64,000 nucleotides of DNA from Desulfobacterales bacterium (lineage in GTDB: Bacteria; Desulfobacterota; Desulfobacteria; Desulfobacterales; JAHEIW01): contig JASJAN010000019.1 of the NCBI GenBank assembly GCA_030066985.1, positions 39,962-103,961 on the forward strand, given 5' to 3'. This document shows, in pieces, positions 52,497-59,740 of the stretch; positions within the stretch are counted from its first letter, which is position 1, and each line of letters starts with the position of its first letter. The notes under the pieces were generated by a model. It saw nothing but the letters and a program-made list of their open reading frames with translations. It had not been told where the DNA came from and made no database searches. The position numbers were made by a program, and so were the translations under genes.

Positions 52497-53645
52497 TCAG
52501 CGCCGACGCAGGCGTTCTATTGACATGCGAATGCTTTCCTGCATTCGCGATATGGCTTCAGCCAGTTCTCCGATTTCATCTCTGGCTTTTGTTTTTATTT
52601 CAATGCCCAGGTCTCCGATGCTGATGCGCTCGGCGACATCGGTTAATGATTTGATCTTTGCAGTCAGCCGATGACTGTAGATTAAAACGATCAGGCCTAT
52701 CAGCAATACAGTCCCACCGAGGATGGCCCATATGATCCAGCGCGTTTTTTGGGTCAGTTCACCGGCGCGTTTTTGCATCAAATTAACGGGTCCATGAAAC
52801 TCATCTAAATAGGTCGTTGCGGCAACCACATACGGCGTCCCTGCAACAGGCGTGCAGACCATAAATTTTTCGCGAAATTTACCATCTTTGTCTTGCCAGG
52901 TGTAATATCCTTGAGAGCGTTTGCCCCCTTTAACACCCGTATAAATCTTCCAGAAACCGGGAAAATTACGACCCAACGGTTTTTTCAATGTGGACATATC
53001 AATACCGATAATCTTTGGATTAACATGGGCCCAGGTGCGCCAGACACCATCGGCATCCGGCATCTCATAAAGCGCCGTATAGCCGGTCAGGCCGACTTTT
53101 TGGACAGCCAGGGTTTTAAAGCCCATATCATTCATAAAGTCTTCTTTGACCAGTTCCGGATTTGCCAGCAGATACAAACGGCATTGGATGGCAACCGCTG
53201 TCGATAGATCCTCAATTTTCTTTTCCGCCATTTGGTTAACCACATTGGTGCTCTCATCGGTAATCAGCGTTGCCATTTTGTCCTGCTGCCATAAATACAG
53301 TAGGCTGGCACCAATGAGCAGAAGCATCGGAATAAGAAAGAACAATAACAGCATTTTGACACGCAAATTCAGCAGGCCGGTTTTGCGCGTTGACGCTGCG
53401 TGTTTAGCGCCGGATCCGTCCAGCTTGATCTCAGGTTCAGCCGCCGGCATCTCATCTGACGTTGAATCGGTTGCCGCTTCAGCAGCCACTTCTTCAACTG
53501 TTGGCGCCTCGGGCGCCGTAGCGGGTTGCTTTGAGACCGTGATCATGTGGGTACACACGCGGCATTTAAAACGCGCTGCAGCACCTCTTATTTTGGAAGG
53601 ATCGATTCGGTACTTTTTCCCACATTCCTCGCAGATGACAATCAT
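52497..53645 (-). CDS. zinc-ribbon, Cache-type membrane sensor with HAMP and no output domain
   Basis: 382 residues. Residues 1-40 are an MJ0042-type zinc ribbon (ICEECGKKYRIDPSKIRG, FKCRVCTHMI). A Pro/Ala/Glu-rich linker is followed by a membrane helix (LLLFFLIPMLLLIGASLLYL), a periplasmic Cache-like domain (TAVAIQCRLYLLANPELVKE, GYYTWQDKDGKFREKFMVCT), a second helix (WAILGGTVLLIGLIVLIY) and a HAMP domain (AKIKSLTDVAERISIGDLGI). It ends right after HAMP. The input is thus periplasmic and the output must be through partner binding, possibly by the zinc ribbon. AAGGAG at the start. Confidence 0.85.
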   Translation of the reverse strand: MIVICEECGKKYRIDPSKIRGAAARFKCRVCTHMITVSKQPATAPEAPTVEEVAAEAATDSTSDEMPAAEPEIKLDGSGAKHAASTRKTGLLNLRVKMLLLFFLIPMLLLIGASLLYLWQQDKMATLITDESTNVVNQMAEKKIEDLSTAVAIQCRLYLLANPELVKEDFMNDMGFKTLAVQKVGLTGYTALYEMPDADGVWRTWAHVNPKIIGIDMSTLKKPLGRNFPGFWKIYTGVKGGKRSQGYYTWQDKDGKFREKFMVCTPVAGTPYVVAATTYLDEFHGPVNLMQKRAGELTQKTRWIIWAILGGTVLLIGLIVLIYSHRLTAKIKSLTDVAERISIGDLGIEIKTKARDEIGELAEAISRMQESIRMSIERLRRR

Positions 53646-53754
53646 GGTTACGCTCCTTAGAAAACCGAACAGGTCAGATCAGACAGATACTTATATAGAC
53701 GCTCAGGTGACAGAAACATTTAAGGGTGACTCTTCAACAATTAAAAAAGGCTGC

Positions 53755-54234
53755 TCATGGTGATAAATATTTTTTTTCACGTATTTTGACGGCCATTGAT
53801 TTTAGAAAAACATCTTTTTTGTCTTCACGTCGAATCTCGCGGGCAAGATTATCGATGAGTTCGGCGACACAATGCCCCGGGAACTGGGATAGCTTATAGC
53901 CCAGCCGACTAACTTCTTCTTCAATTAGCACCTGAGCAATGGGACCGACGGCCAGTGAGAGATGGACCACTAGATAATCGAAAAAATCTTTATCCAGTGT
54001 AGCAATGCCTTGCTCCACCTTTTGAACCAGCCCATTTTGCATCAGCTTAGCAATAAGCTCACGCATTGAACTCATTGTGATTCCAGCTTTCTGTGCCACC
54101 CGGCCCAAGGGTGTCTTTCCGTCTAATTCCATAAATACGGAAAGCATCTGGGGATCGAGCGGGAATTCTTCAATATCTTGTCGGACGACACGCTTGAAAA
54201 TCATAGCGGATAATTCGCTTGACGAAAAATCCAT
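53755..54234 (-). CDS. winged-helix protein with DUF8082-like C-terminus
   Basis: 159 residues. Residues 25-80 read as a winged helix (DPQMLSVFMELDGKTPLGRV, GITMSSMRELIAKLMQNGLV). Residues 88-159 include VVHLSLAVGPIAQVLIEEEV and helices resembling the DUF8082 module found at the ends of some response regulators in delta-proteobacteria and cyanobacteria. GAGGT precedes the ATG. No DNA target can be proposed; it may be a protein-protein adaptor. Confidence 0.7.
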   Translation of the reverse strand: MDFSSSELSAMIFKRVVRQDIEEFPLDPQMLSVFMELDGKTPLGRVAQKAGITMSSMRELIAKLMQNGLVQKVEQGIATLDKDFFDYLVVHLSLAVGPIAQVLIEEEVSRLGYKLSQFPGHCVAELIDNLAREIRREDKKDVFLKSMAVKIREKKYLSP

Positions 54235-54360
54235 TTTGTTACCTCATCGGTGTCGCTTATAGCTTGGGGTCGACGCAATAGCTGCATGGAAGCAGTTGAC
54301 AATAAATCCCATTCGCTTGTGATTTTTTTCATTCCGGACAAAGGGGATTTAGTGGGAATG

Positions 54361-55173
54361 CTAATTAAATTTTTGGAGTTTTTCTAGTTCCTTTTTTAGG
54401 GCATTCAACTCGGAATGAATGTATTGTTTTAATTCATTTATCGCTTCGGCCAGAGATTCAGGCGTTAGAGCGAGGACCGCTTCACCTGGCGGGTCGGCCG
54501 GTGATGCGATGTGAGCCGGCTCTGAAGGCTCTGCTGTCTTAGCTTGATGCTCAGCGCTGTCTACCTTCTGAACTTCTTTTCGTCCTCTCTTGGCCGCTTT
54601 ATTCTTTGAAACCTTATTTCTAAGCTGCTTGTATTTTTGCATCTCAGCGCGCAATAAATTTTTCCTGTCTGCCTCTGACATGTCTTCTGCCAGTATTACC
54701 TCTTCCAGGCGTGAGTAAACCGAATTTAAAATCTTAAAGGTTTTGGGATGTGCATTGCCACGATTGATCTTGATATATTGTCCCAGAGATGTCAGCAGCT
54801 GAAGGAACATCAAAATAATCTTTTCGTTTTGGTAAGTATTTTTCAGATTATTAATTTCCGACAGCAAATCAGCTAAGGCCTCTTCCGTAATCTCCCAGTC
54901 GATTGACAATACCAGGTTTTTCAATTCGGCTAGGGGATAATCATCCGGCACACTCTCACTGCCCGTCTGAGCGGCAGAGACTTCCTTAAGATCCAATATT
55001 TCCGCTTCGGCAGCAGGGCTTTGCTCTTTTTGCGGTTCATTTTTGGCCGTATCTTGGCCATCGGCTTCGATGGGCGAATCATCATCGGAATTATCCTCTC
55101 CTCCTCCGAAAAGATCATCGAGGCGTTTGGCGATCTCAGAGTCTAGGTTGTTGTCTTTGGTTTTGTCGCCCAA
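54361..55173 (-). CDS. conserved hypothetical protein, acidic N-terminus and coiled-coil C-terminus
   Basis: 270 residues from a TTG start with AGGAGG 6 bases upstream. Residues 1-75 are acidic and low-complexity (LFGGGEDNSDDDSPIEADGQ). Residues 78-170 form a helical domain (ELKNLVLSIDWEITEEALAD, KIILMFLQLLTSLGQYIKIN, then AHPKTFKILNSVYSRLEEVI) that I recall from other delta-proteobacterial genes near MglA homologues. A basic linker and a C-terminal coiled coil (LAEAINELKQYIHSELNALK) end the protein. No enzyme motif. Ten bases downstream of the MglA-like gene. Confidence 0.7.
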   Translation of the reverse strand: MGDKTKDNNLDSEIAKRLDDLFGGGEDNSDDDSPIEADGQDTAKNEPQKEQSPAAEAEILDLKEVSAAQTGSESVPDDYPLAELKNLVLSIDWEITEEALADLLSEINNLKNTYQNEKIILMFLQLLTSLGQYIKINRGNAHPKTFKILNSVYSRLEEVILAEDMSEADRKNLLRAEMQKYKQLRNKVSKNKAAKRGRKEVQKVDSAEHQAKTAEPSEPAHIASPADPPGEAVLALTPESLAEAINELKQYIHSELNALKKELEKLQKFN

Positions 55174-55182
55174 TTTCCCCTC

Positions 55183-55788
55183 CTATTTCAAATCCCGTTT
55201 AATAGATGCCACGGTCATTGAGATGATTTTTTTCAAGGTTGCCACGACATTGGTGCCTTTCAAAGCACTGGCTGAAAAAGAAGGCCTTTTGAGCTGGTCA
55301 TTCAGATCTTTTTCAAGCGTATCTGTCGTCAGCAACGGAATTCCCTGCTCTAAAAGATCCAGCTTGTTATATTGCATGACACACGGAATCTTAAAGATAC
55401 TCTTTTTATAGTTGGCAAGATTTTCCTGAAGATTTTTTAAGGACAATATGTTTTTTTCACGACGCACGGCCATCGCATCAGCCACAAAAACGATACCATC
55501 GACACCTCTGAGGACCAGACGCCGGGTGGCATTGTATTTCACCTGTCCGGGTACGGTATACAGTTGAATTTTAACTGCATACCCATTGATCAGGCCAATA
55601 TCAAACGGCAAGAAGTCAAAGAAAAGCGTTCGATCACCGTGGGTTTTTACCGTGACCATCTCAGTTTTGATGCGCTTTCCAAACTTTTTGTATATATATT
55701 CCAGGTTCGTGGTTTTGCCGCCCCTACCGGGGCCGTAATAAACAATTTTTACCTGGATTTCTTTATTTTTTAAGTTTACGAATGCCAT
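55183..55788 (-). CDS. mglA: MglA-like small Ras-family GTPase
   Basis: 201 residues from the ATG at 55788 (MAFVNLKNKEIQVKIVYYG), matching the MglA N-terminus; the frame opens nine codons earlier without similarity. P-loop YYGPGRGGKTTNLEYI, switch region HGDRTLFFDFLPFDIG, and the G3 region LYTVPGQVKYNATRRLVLRG, G4 MQYNKLDLLEQG (NKxD form). MglA proteins set cell polarity and motility and are switched off by MglB. The roadblock gene upstream (55852) is the expected MglB partner. Confidence 0.88.
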   Translation of the reverse strand: MAFVNLKNKEIQVKIVYYGPGRGGKTTNLEYIYKKFGKRIKTEMVTVKTHGDRTLFFDFLPFDIGLINGYAVKIQLYTVPGQVKYNATRRLVLRGVDGIVFVADAMAVRREKNILSLKNLQENLANYKKSIFKIPCVMQYNKLDLLEQGIPLLTTDTLEKDLNDQLKRPSFSASALKGTNVVATLKKIISMTVASIKRDLK

Positions 55789-55851
55789 GCGATAGTTAAA
55801 CACAAAAAATAACAAACATACATGCTCGCTAATAATGCTGGATCGCCGTTC

Positions 55852-56256
55852 TTAAAGCGACAGAAGCGGCCCTAGTATTGTTTTTAATTGGTCAACAGAA
55901 TCGGCGACTTTCAATCTCAAAAAACCCAAAGAGATATCATTGCCGAATATAGTAATCAGTAAAAATTCGGTGGTTATCTTATTGAAATGGATATTTTCTT
56001 TTGTACCTTTATGAAACAGCAATGAAAATTCGTTTTCACCGATGATTTTGGCCATCGCGCTGACAGCACCAAAATTACCGGCAGCCAGGGCGGCCAGTGA
56101 ATAGATATCGTGCTGCTTTTCTCCATTGTCGAGATTGGCAATAATATTACCGGCCATATCAATCAGAAAAACACAACGAACCCCATTTTCAATCAGGTCC
56201 TGATTTAAAATATCCTCAATGCTATCGAGCTGTTTTTGACCAAGCGTGTATGACAA
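55852..56256 (-). CDS. mglB: roadblock/LC7 domain protein (MglB-like)
   Basis: 134 residues from a TTG start with AGGAGG 6 bases upstream. Roadblock pattern: helix LDSIEDILNQDLIENGVRC, strand VFLIDMAGNIIANLDNG, helix IYSLAALAAGNFGAVSAMAK, then ENEFSLLFHKG and FLLITIFGNDISLGFLRLKV. MglB-like proteins are GTPase-activating partners of MglA. First gene of the minus-strand cluster that ends with the PilB-type ATPase. Confidence 0.82.
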   Translation of the reverse strand: MSYTLGQKQLDSIEDILNQDLIENGVRCVFLIDMAGNIIANLDNGEKQHDIYSLAALAAGNFGAVSAMAKIIGENEFSLLFHKGTKENIHFNKITTEFLLITIFGNDISLGFLRLKVADSVDQLKTILGPLLSL

Positions 56257-56525
56257 TTGCCCCTCCTGAATCGTATGTTGTCCTGTTTGACGAACGCGCC
56301 TATATTAACCTACGCACCTGTTTCGGGATCAGGACCGTTTGTGAAAACCCCACCCGCTCAAGACAGATGCAACCGCATCCACATCCGAAAAACGGTTTTG
56401 CCAGCTATAGTGAGCCCTAGTTCTAAAGATGGCGCATTTCACCTATTGCCATCACTGTAACATTTTGCTGGCAGTTTTGACGTCCTGCATGTTTCAGGGT
56501 GCGTCAACAACCTTAGAATCGGTAA

Positions 56526-56553
56526 TTTATATAAAAACTTTAATATTTTTGAA
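56526..56553 (-). promoter_or_regulatory. possible promoter of the mgl-type cluster
   Basis: On the minus strand TTCAAA (56553-56548) and TATAAA (56531-56526) are 16 bases apart, with five of six -10 matches. The surrounding AT-richness makes chance matches likely. Confidence 0.3.
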
Positions 56554-56681
56554 CAGATACACCCTGCAACGCCCAAAACAACAGAAAGTTAAAAAACAAC
56601 ACTTATGTTTCTTAAATTACAAAAAAAACGCTATTTTAGCAAGCTAAATCTTTGCGTCCTGACAGTTATGTTTCATTTCAT

Positions 56682-56751
56682 GCCCGCATTGGCGGTGGTT
56701 CAGACCGCATGGCGTTCGAAAAACCATTCGCTCGGGGTAGCGGATGCGGGC
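56682..56751. ncRNA. possible structured RNA element, strand unresolved
   Basis: Eight-base closing stem gcccgcat (56682-56689) with atgcgggc (56744-56751). Inside are a hairpin gcggt/accgc with a 7-base loop (56692-56708) and a short stem cgaa/ttcg (56717-56730), a three-way-junction layout. It is not a tRNA because the arms are in the wrong order. It could be a leader or a transcript-end structure on the minus strand. Only base pairing supports it. Confidence 0.3.
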
Positions 56752-56825
56752 TTGGTCCCGGTCATTTGACTACTACACATCTATACGTATAGTCGAACTT
56801 AGGGTTGGGATTTTGAGCGTGGCGA

Positions 56826-58700
56826 TTAAGGGCTGGTTTTAGAATCGGATAGATCCATCGTCATCATAATCTCATTGCCGCTCCGGACGGAAACTTTTAA
56901 ATTTGGATAGCGCTTTTTGAAAACCTGAATCATGGCCGCATTTTCCCGCAAAACTGTGGCCGAAAAATGGGTGTATTGATTTTTTTTGGCGATTTTTTCA
57001 AGTACGCTCAACAGGTATGAAGCAATCCCCATTGACTGGTAGTCTTCACGAACGACAAATGCAATTTCAGCCTGCTGATCACGTTCATATGCATAGGTGC
57101 CAATGGCAATAATCTCTTTATGGCCTCCTTTTTGAACAAGTCCGATAATGGACATGTTCTTATGGTAATCAACACTGGCCCAGTGCTTTTGCACAACCTC
57201 ATGCGAAAAGGAACGCATTCGATAGAAAAACCGCATATAAATGGTTTTTTCCTGCAGAGAATAAAAGAAATTACGGTATGCAATCTCATCCGAAGGCAGC
57301 AAGGGGCGAAATTCAACTGCTTTGCCGTTTTTCAATGTGTATATGCTCTTGTATCCTTCGAGAAACAATAGATCTTCAGTGGAGGGTGGCAGTTGGTCAG
57401 CAAAAATATAGTGTCGCTGTTTGGCCGCATTGATAAGCTGTTCGCGAAATTTAGGATGCGCAATTTGCGCCAGCTCCATGACGCGCTGATAAATGCTTTT
57501 ACCCTGCAGCTCGGCAATACCGTATTCGGTAATGATAAAATTGACATCCCCGCGGGTGGTGGCGACCCCGGCGCCCTCACTTAAATGCGGCACAATGCGT
57601 GATACCGCTCCGTCTTGCGCCGTCGATGGCAGCGCCACGATGGAAAAGCCACCTTTGGACATGGAGCTGCCCCTGAGAAAGTCAACCTGATCTCCGATGC
57701 CGCTGTAGAACATATGTCCCACGGAATCCGAACAGATCTGACCGGTTAGATCCACCTCCAACGCAGAGCTGATGGAGATCAGATGGTCGTTGCGCGCAAT
57801 CACAGTGGGATCGTTTACAAATTCGGAAGAGCGAAAATAAAAGGTGGGGTTGTTATCGACATAATCGTACAATTTTTTTGACCCCATACACAGCGAAGCC
57901 ACCACCCTGCCCGGCAACAACGATTTTTTCTTGTTGGTTATCACGTTCTTTTCAAATAACGGCAGCAATCCATCCGTAATCAGTTGGGTATGAAGACCCA
58001 GGTCTTTTTTTCGATCCAGGGACTGCACAATAGCTACCGGCAAATGACCGAACCCGATTTGCAGCGTGGCCTCATCATCTACCAACTGGGATAAAAAATG
58101 CCCAATCCGGCGTGCGATCTCCGTATGCTTGACCGCTGGAAACATCTCCACCAGGGGTTCCCCATAAGGCACCAGCCAATCGATCTCATCTATATGCACG
58201 AAGCTGTCACCCCAGGTACGCGGCATTCGTGGATTGACTTGGGCAATCACCTGACTGGCATGTTCTAATCCGGAGCGGGTAATATCGACCGAAACTCCCA
58301 GACTGCAGTAACCAAACTTATCGGGCGGGCTGACCTGAACCAGTGCCACATCCAGCCCGATGCGGTGGCTGGCAAACATCCGAGGAATCTGAGATAAATA
58401 GGCTGGAATGTAGTCAATTTTCCCTTCAAAAGCCGCTTTACGCATGCTGTCGCTGATAAAAAACAGTTTGGGAGAAAATCTTCGCCGAAATGATTCATCG
58501 TCAATGTATTGTGCAAATGTCGATGACAGCATTTGATAGACCATGATGTCTTGAATGGTGGACTCATTGACCATGGCCTTGATCAGATGCTGGGGCTCAC
58601 CGCATCCGGTGCCGATAAACACACGGCCGCCGCTTTTAATCTGAGATACAGCCGTTGCCGCATCAACGACCTTATCCGGACATCGTTGCATCAAATCCAT
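56826..58700 (-). CDS. acetyl-CoA hydrolase/transferase family protein fused to a GNAT acetyltransferase
   Basis: 624 residues. Residues 1-430 are a CoA-transferase of the 4-hydroxybutyrate/acetate type (GGRVFIGTGCGEPQHLIKAM, TLQIGFGHLPVAIVQSLDRK, FIITEYGIAELQGKS), with the active Glu in the FIITEYG context. Residues 465-620 are a GNAT N-acetyltransferase (AIGTYAYERDQQAEIAFVVR, MGIASYLLSVLEKIAKKNQY). The transferase moves CoA between organic acids and may serve acetate activation or butyrate metabolism. Fusion to GNAT suggests lysine acetylation control or a CoA-dependent regulatory unit. Confidence 0.9.
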   Translation of the reverse strand: MDLMQRCPDKVVDAATAVSQIKSGGRVFIGTGCGEPQHLIKAMVNESTIQDIMVYQMLSSTFAQYIDDESFRRRFSPKLFFISDSMRKAAFEGKIDYIPAYLSQIPRMFASHRIGLDVALVQVSPPDKFGYCSLGVSVDITRSGLEHASQVIAQVNPRMPRTWGDSFVHIDEIDWLVPYGEPLVEMFPAVKHTEIARRIGHFLSQLVDDEATLQIGFGHLPVAIVQSLDRKKDLGLHTQLITDGLLPLFEKNVITNKKKSLLPGRVVASLCMGSKKLYDYVDNNPTFYFRSSEFVNDPTVIARNDHLISISSALEVDLTGQICSDSVGHMFYSGIGDQVDFLRGSSMSKGGFSIVALPSTAQDGAVSRIVPHLSEGAGVATTRGDVNFIITEYGIAELQGKSIYQRVMELAQIAHPKFREQLINAAKQRHYIFADQLPPSTEDLLFLEGYKSIYTLKNGKAVEFRPLLPSDEIAYRNFFYSLQEKTIYMRFFYRMRSFSHEVVQKHWASVDYHKNMSIIGLVQKGGHKEIIAIGTYAYERDQQAEIAFVVREDYQSMGIASYLLSVLEKIAKKNQYTHFSATVLRENAAMIQVFKKRYPNLKVSVRSGNEIMMTMDLSDSKTSP

Positions 58701-58907
58701 TTGATCTCTCTGCTAGTGGCAGTGTTTCGCTGAAAAATAACTTCTATGGTGGTTAAGACTCACATCATAATACGAATCCTGAATAAATCAACTTTGAAAT
58801 GGCGGCCAGCCTTGATAAATTTGGGCATTTGTTTTCTCTGAAAAAAGAGCTTATAGTAGTTCTTAACGGATCGCTATCAAAACAGTCGTGTTCGGAAAAG
58901 CGTTAAT

Positions 58908-59615
58908 ATGAAAAAATCCTTTTCAAAAAAGGGGCTTTTTCGCCCATTTAAAGATCTTAAAACCCTGTTGGACAATCGCTCGGCTACGCTCAAAGAAAAA
59001 TCAGACCATCTGGCAGCGAAAGCCCCGGCGTCTGAAATTAATCCGGACCAAGACAAACAGATGTTTGAGGCTGCTATGGCAGATGTTGAAAGGCTTCCGC
59101 ACAATATCTGCACTGATATTGAACCCCCAAAAGGTATCGTTTCAGCGACAGATAAGACGAATGAATCCGATGTACTGCTTCAGCTCGAAGAGCTGGTGAA
59201 AAGCGGCAAAGGGTTTGTGGTGGCCGATACCGCCGAATATATTGAAGGTACGGGCTATAACGTAAGCCGCGTAGTAACCAAACGGCTTCACAGCGGAGAG
59301 TTTGCCGTTCAGGGCCATATCGACCTTCACGGTCAAAGTGTCGAAAGTGCCCGAACCCTTTTTGACCATTTTTTCAAAGAAAGTATTGCCAGCGGCAAGA
59401 GAATGATTCTCATCATACACGGGCGCGGTCTATCTTCACCAGCTGATCCGGTATTAAAAACAAAGGTAATTCAATGGCTCACCAGCGGACCATGGCGCAA
59501 ATGGGTCATGGCATACGCCAGTGCCCGCTTATGCGACGGTGGTGCCGGCGCCACCTATGTGCTTCTAAGAAGACGTCCGGCAACCAAACGATTGAAAAGA
59601 AAAAAACGCCTGTAA
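58908..59615 (+). CDS. Smr domain protein
   Basis: 235 residues. Residues 145-225 form the Smr domain: HIDLHGQSVESARTLFDHFF, IIHGRGLSSPADPVLKTKVI (the HGRG motif), and GGAGATYVLLRR. Smr domains are nucleic-acid endonucleases acting on DNA or stalled-ribosome mRNA. The N-terminal 100 residues are lysine-rich and contain a conserved-looking ADTAEYIEGTGYNVSR stretch. Both ends are basic (PATKRLKRKKRL). Likely Smr of the stand-alone type, with no MutS part. Confidence 0.85.
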   Translation: MKKSFSKKGLFRPFKDLKTLLDNRSATLKEKSDHLAAKAPASEINPDQDKQMFEAAMADVERLPHNICTDIEPPKGIVSATDKTNESDVLLQLEELVKSGKGFVVADTAEYIEGTGYNVSRVVTKRLHSGEFAVQGHIDLHGQSVESARTLFDHFFKESIASGKRMILIIHGRGLSSPADPVLKTKVIQWLTSGPWRKWVMAYASARLCDGGAGATYVLLRRRPATKRLKRKKRL

Positions 59616-59624
59616 AAAAAGTGC

Positions 59625-59652
59625 TTGACAAAAACCAAACAGATCATTAAAT
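59625..59652 (+). promoter_or_regulatory. putative sigma-70 promoter of fusA
   Basis: TTGACA at 59625-59630, 16-base spacer, TTAAAT at 59647-59652 (four of six). It lies between the Smr stop and the fusA leader hairpin, 88 bases before the fusA start. Confidence 0.5.
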
Positions 59653-59680
59653 ACTGCCGTTTTAAATTGAAAACCAGCTG

Positions 59681-59713
59681 CCCCCATCGCGTGTTTCAAC
59701 AGATGGGGGTTTT
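59681..59713 (+). terminator. terminator-like hairpin in the fusA leader
   Basis: Perfect arms cccccatc (59681-59688) and gatggggg (59702-59709) followed by tttt. It is downstream of the fusA promoter candidate, so it may act as an attenuator or, alternatively, end the Smr transcript. Confidence 0.55.
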
Positions 59714-59740
59714 CAATCCTAAACGGTGAAGGAACACTAC

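Larger units (their letters stand above)
56257..56825. other. intergenic region upstream of the mgl-type cluster
   Basis: 569 bases between the roadblock gene (start at 56256) and the end of the CoA-transferase/GNAT gene, both minus strand. 56500-56650 is AT-rich and holds a possible promoter. A structured element lies at 56682-56751, and a perfect palindrome ctatacgtatag at 56781-56792. No coding frame has a ribosome site. Confidence 0.55.

Noticed and set aside
56682..56751. reading of the structured element as a tRNA
   Set aside because: The closing stem is long enough, but the D-, anticodon- and T-arms are not in order and no CCA follows.
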